The translations under genes were made by a program, and so were the position numbers. The notes beneath the pieces are model-generated. The model did no database searches, was not told the DNA's origin, and was given only the letters and a program-made list of their open reading frames with translations. A stretch of 64,000 nucleotides of DNA from an uncultured Bacteroidia bacterium (GTDB taxonomy: Bacteria; Bacteroidota; Bacteroidia; Bacteroidales; UBA932): NCBI GenBank assembly GCA_902789245.1, contig CADAND010000003.1, positions 1-64,000 of the forward strand. Direction: 5' to 3'. Below are positions 7,989 through 17,407 of this stretch, in pieces; the stretch's first letter is position 1, and each line of letters starts with the position of its first letter.

Positions 7989-9380
7989 ATGAATCGTTTC
8001 AAGCGTCCGTTCGCCCTGCTGGCGGCCCTTTCCGTAGGGCTGGCAGTCTCGTCCTGCTCCAGTTTGTTCAACTCGCTGTCGTCGACGTTCCACGCCCTGG
8101 ATGAACAATTGTCGGAAGGCGTCAGGATCTTCCACCCGCGTGCAGAGACCCGGGTAGAGCCCGTTGCGGAAAGCGCTGCGCCGGCCGTCCCGGCTCCCGC
8201 GAAGGTTGCGCCGGCCGCTCCGAACAACGCGACGGTCCTCGAATTCGCCGGAACGCCGTACACCGTCCTCCCCGCCGGGACCGACGGATCGGTGGGCCCG
8301 ACGGGCACCTATGTGCTGTTCGGCGACTGGCCGCAGAGCATCATGGCCGAAGGCGTGACGGTGGACGAAACCCGGGTCGCCGTCGTTGGCGCCCACATCT
8401 ACTACAAAGGCAGCGACGGCGCCTGGTACATCAGGATCATGGAGAACGCGGCCGGGGGATACGAGGGACCGGGCGGTTTTTGCTACAGCGACGGGACGCG
8501 GGTCCAGAACAAACACCGCAAATCGTGCCGCTACTTCAAGGTGGAGCCCATCAAGTGGCGCGTCCTGACCGACAACTACAACGGCAGCGGCAGGAAGCTC
8601 CTGCTCGCCGAAGCCGCCCTGACCAACGAGCAGTTCTGCGACACCTGGGGCGATTCCGCCAGCTTCCGTGACGTGGACGGCAGCCAGGCCTCCTTCAGCC
8701 TGGACGTGACGCTCCGCAGGCTGGAGAACGGCAGCTATATCCATCACAACAATTACGAACACAGCCGCCTGCGCGCCTTCCTGAACGGCATTGCCTATAT
8801 CCAGGGAGATGAGAACATCTACGTCAAGGGGCTCGCGCCCTATACGCGGATCAACGAGGAATTCGTGGACCGCGGCTTCCTGCAGACGGCCTTCTCGCCC
8901 GAGATACGGGACATGATCGCCGTCACCAACGTCGAGAACAGCAGCCGGCAGAACTCCGGGCTGGACCTAATCCAGGAATTGACGGCCCGGGACCGCAGCC
9001 TCTACGACGGGACGACGAAATACCCGAAATTCACCTGCAACAACACGAAGGACAAGGTGTTCATCCTGAACCTCAAAGAAGTGTCGCGCTCGGACTATGG
9101 CTTCGTCAGGATCCTGGACGGGGCGGGCCCGGAGACCACCTACAGGGGCCTGGCCCACCCGATGACGGATTTCGCGCGCGGGCACGGCGTCGCCCATTTC
9201 TCCGACGATGTCGTGACGACCTGGTGGCTGCGCACGCCCGTGCTGCCTATTTATTTCCACCGGGTGATCGAAGAACGTGAAGACCAGGAAGTGGGCGCCG
9301 TGACCAGCCATTCCTCGCTGGGTCTCGGGATGGTGGGCGATCCCAGTGTGGGCGTCGTCCCGGCCATCTGCGTCAACTAA
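7989..9380 (+). CDS. DUF6273-domain lipoprotein
   Basis: A 463-residue lipoprotein. The start at 7989 gives a clean signal (MNRFKRPFALL...) with lipobox VSSC. After an Ala/Pro-rich linker (about 55-85), the rest follows the DUF6273 pattern: KVEPIKWRVL, LRAFLNGIAY, KDKVFILNLKEV, VTTWWLRTPV, and a GVVPAICVN end. The family is common in gut bacteria as a surface-exposed beta-rich module of unknown function. The upstream in-frame ATG at 7935 would put a long tail before the signal peptide. A strong hairpin terminator follows the stop. Confidence 0.75.
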   Translation: MNRFKRPFALLAALSVGLAVSSCSSLFNSLSSTFHALDEQLSEGVRIFHPRAETRVEPVAESAAPAVPAPAKVAPAAPNNATVLEFAGTPYTVLPAGTDGSVGPTGTYVLFGDWPQSIMAEGVTVDETRVAVVGAHIYYKGSDGAWYIRIMENAAGGYEGPGGFCYSDGTRVQNKHRKSCRYFKVEPIKWRVLTDNYNGSGRKLLLAEAALTNEQFCDTWGDSASFRDVDGSQASFSLDVTLRRLENGSYIHHNNYEHSRLRAFLNGIAYIQGDENIYVKGLAPYTRINEEFVDRGFLQTAFSPEIRDMIAVTNVENSSRQNSGLDLIQELTARDRSLYDGTTKYPKFTCNNTKDKVFILNLKEVSRSDYGFVRILDGAGPETTYRGLAHPMTDFARGHGVAHFSDDVVTTWWLRTPVLPIYFHRVIEEREDQEVGAVTSHSSLGLGMVGDPSVGVVPAICVN

Positions 9381-9394
9381 GAGAATAACCACAA

Positions 9395-9426
9395 AAAAGG
9401 CCTCACAGATATCTGTGGGGCCTTTT
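9395..9426. terminator. Bidirectional terminator
   Basis: AAAAGGCCTCACAGAT is followed at once by ATCTGTGGGGCCTTTT, its reverse complement apart from one T-G wobble. The hairpin has T runs in both directions and serves both the DUF6273 gene (plus strand) and the tRNA-Ser gene (minus strand). Confidence 0.85.
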
Positions 9427-9427
9427 G

Positions 9428-9514
9428 CGGAGAGGACGAGATTCGAACTCGTGATACGGTTACCCGTATGCAGGTTTAGCAAACCTGTGGATTCAGCCAC
9501 TCTCCCACCTCTCC
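9428..9514 (-). tRNA. tRNA-Ser (anticodon GCU)
   Basis: An 87-nt class II tRNA. The acceptor stem GGAGAGG pairs with CCTCTCC and the discriminator is G. The anticodon arm is CAGGT-TTGCTAA-ACCTG (anticodon GCT at 9478-9480), followed by a long variable arm (TACGG-GTAA-CCGTA) and the T arm ACGAG-TTCGAAT-CTCGT. CCA is not encoded. It reads AGC/AGU serine codons. Confidence 0.97.
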
Positions 9515-9550
9515 AATCGTCCCAAACTGGATCTCCGTGATTCGGGACGA

Positions 9551-9558
9551 CAAAGTTA
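9551..9558 (-). promoter_or_regulatory. -7 box of the tRNA-Ser gene
   Basis: Minus-strand TAACTTTG, about 36 nt upstream of the mature tRNA 5' end, in the gap between the tRNA and the phosphatase stop. Confidence 0.6.
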
Positions 9559-9583
9559 CAACAAATAATTAGTTTTCCAACAA

Positions 9584-10720
9584 TTATTTTTTCGCTCCGA
9601 GGAGCTGGAGAATCTTGTTGGCGACATCGCTGTTTTCCTGCACGCCGGCGAAGTCCCGGGAGTGCGGGCCGTAGGCGAAGAGCGGGACCATCATCGGGGT
9701 GTGGCTCTTGGAAGTGAAGGACACGCGCACGAAACCCGTCTCCAGGTCGCCGCCTGTGAGCAGGGTGGCGCCGGTCTCATGGTCGGCGCTGATAACCACC
9801 AACGTGTGGCCGTCCTGCTCGGCGAAGCGGACGGCGGCTTCGACGGCCTTGTCGAAGTCAAGCATCTCGGCGAGGGTCTCGGGGAGCTCGTTACTGTGCT
9901 CGTGCTTGTCGATGCGGGCGCCCTCGACCATCAGGAAAAAGCCTTTCTTGCCGCGCTGGGAGAGGTAATTGATGGCCATCTCAGTGGTTGCGGGGAGGTA
10001 GTCGCCCCGGTCGAGGTGGACGCTCTCCGGCAGGTAGAGCAGGCGCTCGGAGCCCGCCACGGCGGGATCCTTCGGGTCATAGACCACGGTGAAGGTCTTC
10101 TTGATGGCGTCCTGGGTGGCCAGGGGCATGCTCTCGAAGGTGGACTGCGTGCCGGCGGAGGCGAATTTCAGCACGCTGGCGGGAAGGTCGGCCCAGATGG
10201 CCTCCTTCTCGCCGCGGGCGGCCTGATGGGCGTAGAAAACGGCCGGCGTGGCGCCGTTGAGGTCGTCGGTGGAGAGGACGCCGCAGGCATAGCCCAGCGG
10301 GGTCAGGTACTCGGGAATGTTGGGGATGGGCTCGCGCTCGGTGTTCATGCCGACGAAGCCGTTGTTGGTCTTCTGGCCGGTGGCGTAGGCTGTGCCGGAG
10401 GCGGCGGAGTCCGTGGTGAAGTTGTCGGCGGACTGCGTGCGCACGAGGCCGAAGGTGCGGAGGTTGGTCATCGTGAGAGCGCCGCCGTTGGCGTACATGG
10501 CGGCGTTGACGGCGCCGTGGCCCATGCCGTCACCGATAAGCAGGATGACATTGCGGACCTTGGCATTGGTCCCGTCCACCTTGAAGGACGGAGTGTAGGT
10601 GCTCTGCAGCTCGGCGTAAGACTCGGCGAGCGCGGCGGTGATTTCGCGGTTTTCCGTCTGTGCGGAGAGGACCTGCGACGCGCAGAACAGCGCGAGGATG
10701 GGGGCCAGATATTTCTTCAT
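9584..10720 (-). CDS. Secreted alkaline phosphatase (PhoA superfamily)
   Basis: A 378-residue periplasmic enzyme with a signal peptide (residues 1-20). The metal-binding start LIGDGMGHG (Asp64) and the nucleophile motif TDSAAS with Ser105 are intact. VEGARIDKHEHSNE and SADHETG supply the remaining metal ligands. It should release phosphate from monoesters. It is shorter than E. coli PhoA (about 450 residues mature) but typical for the compact Bacteroidetes form. It stands alone between a tRNA and a divergent regulator gene. Confidence 0.92.
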   Translation of the reverse strand: MKKYLAPILALFCASQVLSAQTENREITAALAESYAELQSTYTPSFKVDGTNAKVRNVILLIGDGMGHGAVNAAMYANGGALTMTNLRTFGLVRTQSADNFTTDSAASGTAYATGQKTNNGFVGMNTEREPIPNIPEYLTPLGYACGVLSTDDLNGATPAVFYAHQAARGEKEAIWADLPASVLKFASAGTQSTFESMPLATQDAIKKTFTVVYDPKDPAVAGSERLLYLPESVHLDRGDYLPATTEMAINYLSQRGKKGFFLMVEGARIDKHEHSNELPETLAEMLDFDKAVEAAVRFAEQDGHTLVVISADHETGATLLTGGDLETGFVRVSFTSKSHTPMMVPLFAYGPHSRDFAGVQENSDVANKILQLLGAKK

Positions 10721-10757
10721 AAATAATAATTGGTTTGTGTTATCTGCTTAAGATGAG

Positions 10758-10765
10758 CAAATATA
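10758..10765 (-). promoter_or_regulatory. -7 box of the alkaline phosphatase gene
   Basis: Minus-strand TATATTTG, 37 nt before the start codon at 10720. Confidence 0.55.
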
Positions 10766-10796
10766 ATGAAAAAGGGGGGAATCGAGAAAAATTGAT

Positions 10797-10804
10797 TACC
10801 TTTG
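10797..10804 (+). promoter_or_regulatory. -7 box of the DUF6377 regulator gene
   Basis: TACCTTTG, 28 nt before the ATG at 10833 and back-to-back with the phosphatase promoter. Confidence 0.6.
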
Positions 10805-10832
10805 TTTTTGTCAAGCAACCAATTATTAATTA

Positions 10833-12446
10833 ATGCGTCCCAATCTTTGGATTCTTGTTACTGTGCTGCTGGCGGTTTCCTGCCGGGAGCAGCGTGTGCA
10901 GTATCCGAAGCTGGACGAGCTGGACGGCTACATTGCCGCGCGGCCTGTCTACGAGACGCGCAAGAGGGACCAGCTGGAGGGTATCTGGAAGTTGGCCGCC
11001 GAGACCCAGAGCGCCCGTCGCCTGTGCGATTACTCCATGTATGCGGCGGAAGAGTATTTTTCATATAATTTCGACTCCACGCAGGTCTGCCTGAAGAAGA
11101 GTCTTGAGCTGGCGGAGCAGATCCGGGATACGGACCGCTACAACCGCGCCGCCATCATGCTGGGTCACCTGTACGCCAAGTCCGGTCACTACATGGAAGC
11201 CTACAACCGCCTGATGGGGCAGATTGATACCAGCACGCTCTCTGAGGCGCTGAAGGTCGACTACCTGTTGGCACTCTACGACTTCAGCCGAGACCTTGCC
11301 GGCAATTCCGGCATGGTGGAGCGCCCTCCGCTTGCCGAGCAAGAAGTGTATCGGACGCGGCTCTATGCATTGCTGCCAAAGGATTCGGAGCGCTGGCGCC
11401 AGCTGAAAATGGACGAACTTGCCTCGGCCGGCCGGCTCGCCGAGGCCGACAGTGTGGGACACCTGCTGATTGCCGGTACGCAGCCGCAGGAGCACCAGTA
11501 CGCAATCTATGCGTATGAACTCTCGGAGATTGCAGAGCGCATGGGCCGCCAGGAGGAACGGATGGACTGGCTGATCAAATCGGCCGAATGCGATATCCTG
11601 AACGCCGTCAAGGACTACGCCTCGCTGACGCTCATTTCGCAGATTATCATCCATGACGACGTCGAACGTTCGTTCCGTTACCTGCGGGTGGCGCAGGAGG
11701 ATGCGATTTTTTATAATGCCAAGTTGCGCCCGTGGCAGATTTCACAGTTCTTCATGGGCATCGAGGATTCCTATTCCGCCCGGCAGGCGCGCCTGCACCG
11801 CGCGGCGAAGATTTCGTCCATCCTGCTGGCCGCGCTGACCTTCCTGCTGCTCCTCCTGGCGTGGTTCCTGGTGGCGCGTTCGCGCAAGCTCACGCAGCTG
11901 AGCCGGGAGCTGGAGGAAAGCAACCGCCAGCTGGCCGAGGCCAACAGCTCGCTGGGCGGCCTGAATAAGGAGCTCTCCCGCGCAGGCCACGTCAAGGAGC
12001 GCTATATCATGGATTTCCTGCGCCGCTTCTCGGCCAACGTGAGTTTCGTGCAGGCGGAGGACAGCCGTGCCCGCAATATGCTCAAGCAGGGCAAGGCGGA
12101 ACAGCTGCTGCGCGAACTGTCCCTGTCCACCCGGACGGAAAAGAGCCTCAAAGAGTTCTACCGCACCTTCGATTCCACCTTCCTGCAGGCCATCTGCCCG
12201 GACTTCGTGGACCGTTTCAACGAGCTGCTCCGCGAGGATGCGCGCTTCTCTCCCAAGCCCGGATCGTTGAATACGGAGCTCCGGATCTTTGCGCTGATCC
12301 GCCTGGGGGTGGATGACTCGCGCGAGATCGCCGAACTGCTGCATTACTCCGCAAGCACCATCTACAATTACAAGGTTTCTGTCAAAAACGCCGCCCTCGG
12401 CGACCGCGACCGCTTCGAGGAAGCGGTGAAAAAGATCGGAAAGTAG
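10833..12446 (+). CDS. DUF6377-type membrane regulator of the polysaccharide locus
   Basis: A 537-residue protein. It begins with a lipoprotein-like or anchor sequence (LLAVSC, Cys17), then a helical TPR-like periplasmic part to about residue 320. A transmembrane helix (about 326-349) and a coiled coil (ELEESNRQLAEANSSLGGL) follow. The cytoplasmic C-terminal domain ends in a LuxR-like helix-turn-helix (DSREIAELLHYSASTIYNYKVSV). This is the layout of the DUF6377 regulators that sit next to susC/susD pairs in Bacteroidetes. It is inferred to sense glycan fragments in the periplasm and control the adjacent operon directly through its own DNA-binding end, unlike a two-component hybrid. It has its own promoter. 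Confidence 0.8.
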   Translation: MRPNLWILVTVLLAVSCREQRVQYPKLDELDGYIAARPVYETRKRDQLEGIWKLAAETQSARRLCDYSMYAAEEYFSYNFDSTQVCLKKSLELAEQIRDTDRYNRAAIMLGHLYAKSGHYMEAYNRLMGQIDTSTLSEALKVDYLLALYDFSRDLAGNSGMVERPPLAEQEVYRTRLYALLPKDSERWRQLKMDELASAGRLAEADSVGHLLIAGTQPQEHQYAIYAYELSEIAERMGRQEERMDWLIKSAECDILNAVKDYASLTLISQIIIHDDVERSFRYLRVAQEDAIFYNAKLRPWQISQFFMGIEDSYSARQARLHRAAKISSILLAALTFLLLLLAWFLVARSRKLTQLSRELEESNRQLAEANSSLGGLNKELSRAGHVKERYIMDFLRRFSANVSFVQAEDSRARNMLKQGKAEQLLRELSLSTRTEKSLKEFYRTFDSTFLQAICPDFVDRFNELLREDARFSPKPGSLNTELRIFALIRLGVDDSREIAELLHYSASTIYNYKVSVKNAALGDRDRFEEAVKKIGK

Positions 12447-12578
12447 TGGTTTCTAAACTCATTTCTTACTACTATTCCACCCTGTTTCTTAAATGATAGT
12501 CATCTGATTATCAGCCGATTAATTCTCCACAACAACTACTATTTCATTCTTGGCGGCTGAAGCGATATGGGAAGCCGA

Positions 12579-12586
12579 TATCTTTG
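12579..12586 (+). promoter_or_regulatory. -7 box of the susC-led operon
   Basis: TATCTTTG in the 215-bp gap before susC, giving a leader of roughly 70 nt. I see no convincing -33 element, which would suit a promoter that needs an activator such as the DUF6377 protein. Confidence 0.6.
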
Positions 12587-12661
12587 CCGTTGGACTTCGG
12601 TCCGGCGACAATTTTTTTGTTTCCCATATAATTAACCAACGCAACAACTTTAGCAAAGCGT

Positions 12662-15600
12662 ATGAAAAAAATCCTTTCCTTGATCCTCTCAGCAGGATTA
12701 TGCCTGGCGGCAATGGCCCAGGGCGTGCCCGTGTCGGGTGTCGTCGTGGACTCTGCCGGCCAGCCGATTGTCGGCGCTTTCGTGGTTGAGCGGGGTACGA
12801 CCAACGGCACTACGACCGGCCTGGACGGAGATTTCTCCATCCGCGCCACGGAAGGTGCCACCTTGGAGGTCTCCTGCATCGGCTACGAGAGCCAGAATGT
12901 CACTGCCACCGGTGCCCGCGCACTGCGCGTCGTCCTGAAGGATGATGCCGAAATGCTCGAAGAGACCGTGGTCATCGGCTACGGCGTCCAGAAGAAGAGT
13001 GTCGTGACGGCCTCCATCTCCAAGGTGGACGGCGACGCGCTCAACACGGTCCGTGCCTCGACCATCAACGACGCCCTCAAGGGCAAGGTCTCCGGTGTGC
13101 AGATCACGCAGGCATCCGGCCAGCCGGGCTCCGGCTCCCAGATCAAGATCCGCGGTATCGGCTCCGTCAACAACTCCGATCCGCTTTATATCGTGGACGG
13201 TATGCCGGTCGACGGAGGTATCGATTACCTCAACCCGACCGACATCGCTTCTGTCGAAATCCTCAAGGATGCTGCTTCCGCGGCCATTTACGGCGCCCGC
13301 GCCGCCAACGGCGTGGTCCTCGTGACCACCCGCAGCGGCAAGAAAGGCCAGGCTTCCGTGACCTACAGCGGCAGCTATGGCTGGCAGAATCCCTGGCGCA
13401 AGAAAGAGGTTCTGAACGCCACCGAGTACATGGTGATCATGAACGAGGCCCGCATCAACGACGGCGGCACCCCGCTCTACTCTGCCGCTGAAATCGCCGC
13501 GGCCGGGATGGGCACCGACTGGCAGGACCAGACCTTCTACTACAACGCTCCGATCACGCAGCACCAGCTGTCCGTGAGCGGCGGCACCGACAAGGCCCTC
13601 TACTTCGTGTCCGTGGGCTACTTCAACCAGGCCGGTATCGTGGGCGGCAACTACGGCAAATCCAACTATGACCGCCTCACGCTCCGTTCCAACAACACCT
13701 ACGTTCCCTTCGAGACGGAGAGCCGCAACTTCCTGAACAAGCTCACCCTCACGGCGAACATCGCCTACTCGAACATCAATTCGACGGGCATCACCACCAA
13801 CTCCGAGTTCGGTTCCATCCTGGGTTCCGCCGTGGCGTTCAACCCGGCCATCCCGGTGTTTGCCTCCGAGGCGGAGGCAGCCGCGATCCTGGCTGCCCAC
13901 CCGACGGCCATCGTGGCCGCTGACGGCCGCGTGTACTCCCTGCCTCCGACCGGCTATCAGGAGCTCACCAACCCGGTGGCCAACCTGGACACGCCGTCCA
14001 ACACGCTCTACAAGACCCACAAGTTCGTGGCCAACTTCGGTGCCGAGCTGGACATCCTCCCCGGCCTGAAATTCAAGAGCAGCTTCGGCGCGGATCTCGC
14101 CTTCTGGCGCAACCGCGGCTATGGTTTCGAGCAGTACAAGAGCTCGATGAACCAGACCCTCACCAGCTGGGTGAACATGGGCATGAACGAAGGCCTGCGC
14201 TGGCAGGTGGAGAACTATTTCTCCTACAGCAAGCAGCTGGGCAAGCACTACATCGCTGCCGTCCTCGGCCAGTCCGCGATGAGCTATTCCTACATCTATG
14301 TGTCCGGTACGGACTACCAGCTGAAAGAGAGCAACCCCGCCATGGCCTACATCGACTCCGCGATCGGCTCCACCGATGACGAGCGTACCAGCGGCGGCAC
14401 CGGCGGCTACGACGTGCAGCGCCTGGCTTCCTACTTCTTCCGTTTCGACTACAACTTCGACGAGCGATACATGGTCGAATTCACGATCCGCCGCGACGGT
14501 TCCTCCCGCTTCGGCCCCGGCCACAAGTGGGCGACCTTCCCGGCCGCTTCCCTGGGTTGGAACATTTCCAACGAGCCTTGGTTCAAGAACAACCGTCCGG
14601 GTTGGATTGACCAGCTCAAGCTCCGCGCCAGCTGGGGTAAGAACGGTAACGAGAACATCGGTAACTTCCGCTACGCGTCCCTGATGGACACGGGCCAGGA
14701 GTACTACTTCGGCAACGAGGGCACCTACGGTACGATGCAGCCGGGTTCTTCTCCCGCTGCGCTCGCCAACCCGACCATCCGTTGGGAGGAGTCCGAGCAG
14801 ATTGACCTCGGTTTCGACGCCCGTCTCTTCAACGACCGGCTGACCTTCGGCTTCGACTACTACAACAAGAAGACGAACGGCATGCTCATGGACAAGCCGA
14901 TTCCTTCCTATGTGGGCCAGGGCGCTCCGATGTCCAACCTGGGCGACATGCGCAACTGGGGTTATGAATTCGAGATCGGCTGGCAGCAGCAGGTCGGCGA
15001 CTTCCACTATGCCATCAATGCGAACGCCTCCCTGCTCCGCAACCGCCTGATCAACCTGGGCAACGAGTCCGGCGAGGCCGTTTACCAGAGCAACGGCGCC
15101 TCCGGCGTGGGTGACTACGTCAAGGGTTCCAACGGCGAGGTCTGGCCGTATTTCTACGGCATGAAGACTGGCGGCATCTTCCAGAACTGGGCTGAAGTCC
15201 AGGCCTACAAGGACAAGGACGGCAACCTGATGCAGCCCAGCGCCCAGCCCGGCGACGTGAAGTTCCTGGACGTCAACGGCGACGGTTATGTCAATGACAA
15301 CGACCGCACCAAGATCGGCAAGGGTATGCCGGACTGGACCTACGGTATCACCTTCTCCGCTGACTGGAAGGGCATCGACCTGAATCTCTTCTTCCAGGGC
15401 AGCATCGGCAACCAGGTGTTCGACTACTCGATGCGCGGCGACATCCCTGCGATGAACCGCCCGGCCTGGATCCTCGACCGCTGGATCGGCGAAGGTACCT
15501 CCACCCGCATCCCGCGCCTGACCAACGCCAACCCGAACCAGAACTGGCGCTCCTCCGACCTCTGGGTCAAGGATGCTTCCTTCCTGCGTCTGAAGACCGC

Positions 15601-15814
15601 CCAGATCGGTTACACCCTGCCCGCGAAGTGGGTCAATGCCATTGCGATGAAGAGCGTGCGCGTGTACGTGGCGGGAGAGAATCTCCTCACCTTCACGAAG
15701 TACGACGGCTTCGATCCGGAAATGGCTTCCGACGGCTACACCACCATCGGCGTGGACCGCGGCATCTACCCGCAGGCCCGCACCATCACGGTCGGCGCTA
15801 CCATCTCCTTCTAA
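12662..15814 (+). CDS. SusC-like TonB-dependent outer-membrane glycan transporter
   Basis: A 1050-residue protein with a signal peptide (1-19), a carboxypeptidase-regulatory-like beta-sandwich (about 22-95), the segment EETVVIGYGVQKK (about 101-113) and a plug domain with IKIRGIGSVNNSDPLYIVDGMPV. A long 22-strand barrel region follows, ending in the aromatic ITVGATISF. It imports oligosaccharides across the outer membrane with TonB energy, with the SusD-like lipoprotein as lid. Family length is about 1000 residues, so it is complete. The enzymes downstream point to a beta-1,3-glucan ligand. Confidence 0.96.
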   Translation: MKKILSLILSAGLCLAAMAQGVPVSGVVVDSAGQPIVGAFVVERGTTNGTTTGLDGDFSIRATEGATLEVSCIGYESQNVTATGARALRVVLKDDAEMLEETVVIGYGVQKKSVVTASISKVDGDALNTVRASTINDALKGKVSGVQITQASGQPGSGSQIKIRGIGSVNNSDPLYIVDGMPVDGGIDYLNPTDIASVEILKDAASAAIYGARAANGVVLVTTRSGKKGQASVTYSGSYGWQNPWRKKEVLNATEYMVIMNEARINDGGTPLYSAAEIAAAGMGTDWQDQTFYYNAPITQHQLSVSGGTDKALYFVSVGYFNQAGIVGGNYGKSNYDRLTLRSNNTYVPFETESRNFLNKLTLTANIAYSNINSTGITTNSEFGSILGSAVAFNPAIPVFASEAEAAAILAAHPTAIVAADGRVYSLPPTGYQELTNPVANLDTPSNTLYKTHKFVANFGAELDILPGLKFKSSFGADLAFWRNRGYGFEQYKSSMNQTLTSWVNMGMNEGLRWQVENYFSYSKQLGKHYIAAVLGQSAMSYSYIYVSGTDYQLKESNPAMAYIDSAIGSTDDERTSGGTGGYDVQRLASYFFRFDYNFDERYMVEFTIRRDGSSRFGPGHKWATFPAASLGWNISNEPWFKNNRPGWIDQLKLRASWGKNGNENIGNFRYASLMDTGQEYYFGNEGTYGTMQPGSSPAALANPTIRWEESEQIDLGFDARLFNDRLTFGFDYYNKKTNGMLMDKPIPSYVGQGAPMSNLGDMRNWGYEFEIGWQQQVGDFHYAINANASLLRNRLINLGNESGEAVYQSNGASGVGDYVKGSNGEVWPYFYGMKTGGIFQNWAEVQAYKDKDGNLMQPSAQPGDVKFLDVNGDGYVNDNDRTKIGKGMPDWTYGITFSADWKGIDLNLFFQGSIGNQVFDYSMRGDIPAMNRPAWILDRWIGEGTSTRIPRLTNANPNQNWRSSDLWVKDASFLRLKTAQIGYTLPAKWVNAIAMKSVRVYVAGENLLTFTKYDGFDPEMASDGYTTIGVDRGIYPQARTITVGATISF

Positions 15815-15833
15815 TCTTTAAATGCATAAGAAC

Positions 15834-17384
15834 ATGAAACTCTATAAGATTTTGGCGGTGGTCGCCGGGGCCCTGGTCCTGACCAGCTGCGGGGAGAAAT
15901 TCCTTACCGCCCACACGACCCACCAGGGTGCGGCCGGTGCGGAAGCGACCGAGAGCGCCATCCTGTCCTATCTGACGGCGACTTACCAGCCGCTGCTGAT
16001 GGACTCCTACGCGAATTACAACTACAACCATATCCTCCTGCTGTCCGACCTCCGCTCCGACGACATCTACAAGGGTGGCGGCGACGCCGGCGACCAGTCC
16101 TGGATGTACCACCTCTCCCTGTTCCAGATCCCGGCCGCAGAGAGCCCGAGCGGCATCTGGAGCCTCTACTACACGGCCATCGCCCGTGCCAACAACACCC
16201 TGATGGCCATCGACAATGCCGTCGGCTTCGACTCCGACGCCGCCAAGCGCAAGCTGGCGCAGTACCGTGCCGAGGCGCTCTTCCTGCGTGCCTACTACCT
16301 GCACCACCTGTGGAAGCTCTACGGCAACATTCCTTTCTTCACCGAGCCCCTGGAGGATCCCTTCATGGCTCCGCAGAAGACCGCCGACGAGATTTACGCC
16401 TGCATCATGCAGGACATCGCGGACGCCGAGACGGCTGCCGCCCAGGCGGGCGATGAATTCCCGATGAGCACCAACGGCACGGCCAAGCAGGCCCGCGCCA
16501 GCCTGGCTGCCCTCTATATGCTGAAGGCCCGCGTGGTGATGTACCAGAACGACCAGTCCAAGTTTGGCGAGGTCGCCGCCAACATGGCGAAGATCATCTC
16601 CAGCAACGCCTACCGTCTCATCAACTTCGATGACCTGTGGACGGGTGCGGACGAGAACGACTTCACCCCGGAGTCCATCTTCGAGACCAACCAGATCTCC
16701 GACGGCAAGCGCGACTGGGGTGCTGCCTGGACCGGCTGCGGAACCAACCTGCCGGCCTACATCTCCCCGAACGAGCTGAACGATCCGGTCTTCTGCGGCG
16801 GCTGGGGCTTCGGTCCCGTGCGTAAAGCCGCCTGGGATATGTATGAGGAAGGCGACGTGCGTCGCGAGGGTTCCATCAACAAGTTCGAAGACGGCACCTA
16901 TGGCGCCCGCTTCCAGAACACCGGCCTCTTCCAGAAGAAGTACGCCGCCCGGACCGCCCTGCGTTCCGCCATCGGTACCGTGGACCTGAACTATCCGAAC
17001 AACCTGATCCTCTTCCGCTATGCGGAGACCCTGCTCAACTATGCCGAGCTGGTGGGTGTGCGCGGTGCCGCCGCCGTTGACGGTGTCAGCGCCCAGGACT
17101 GCCTGGACGAGATCCGCCTCCGTGCCGGCCTGGGTTCCATTCCCGTGACCGAGGACAACATCAAGGCCGAGCGCCGCAAGGAATTCGTCGGCGAGGGCAT
17201 GCGTTTCTGGGATCTGATCCGCTGGGGCGATGCCGCCACCGTGCTGACCGAGAAGGACGAGGCGTTCCAGAGCGTCCGCACCTTCAACCCGGAAAAGGAC
17301 AAGTACCTGCCGATCCCGCAGAGCGAGATGAGCCGTACCGCCGGCACCGGCGAGTTCGAGCTCAAGCAGAACAAAGGTTATTAA
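15834..17384 (+). CDS. SusD-like surface glycan-binding lipoprotein
   Basis: A 516-residue lipoprotein with Cys19 in the lipobox LTSC. TPR-type helical SusD features follow (TATYQPLLMDSY, LYYTAIARANNTLMAI, AEALFLRAYYLHHLWKLYGNIPFF). The C-terminal part has RRKEFVGEGMRFWDLIRWGDA and YLPIPQSEM, both typical of the family. It binds the polymer at the cell surface and closes over SusC. The start at 15834 gives the standard signal; an in-frame ATG at 15822 would add four residues. Confidence 0.95.
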   Translation: MKLYKILAVVAGALVLTSCGEKFLTAHTTHQGAAGAEATESAILSYLTATYQPLLMDSYANYNYNHILLLSDLRSDDIYKGGGDAGDQSWMYHLSLFQIPAAESPSGIWSLYYTAIARANNTLMAIDNAVGFDSDAAKRKLAQYRAEALFLRAYYLHHLWKLYGNIPFFTEPLEDPFMAPQKTADEIYACIMQDIADAETAAAQAGDEFPMSTNGTAKQARASLAALYMLKARVVMYQNDQSKFGEVAANMAKIISSNAYRLINFDDLWTGADENDFTPESIFETNQISDGKRDWGAAWTGCGTNLPAYISPNELNDPVFCGGWGFGPVRKAAWDMYEEGDVRREGSINKFEDGTYGARFQNTGLFQKKYAARTALRSAIGTVDLNYPNNLILFRYAETLLNYAELVGVRGAAAVDGVSAQDCLDEIRLRAGLGSIPVTEDNIKAERRKEFVGEGMRFWDLIRWGDAATVLTEKDEAFQSVRTFNPEKDKYLPIPQSEMSRTAGTGEFELKQNKGY

Positions 17385-17407
17385 TGGTTCCGTAAAAGCA
17401 ATTGAAA

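Noticed and set aside
12698-15007. A 769-codon minus-strand open frame opposite susC, and a similar one (730 codons) opposite the met-zincin gene
   Set aside because: Both are shadows of strongly conserved plus-strand genes, with composition unlike real proteins (Val/Gly/Ala/His-rich) and no recognisable motif.
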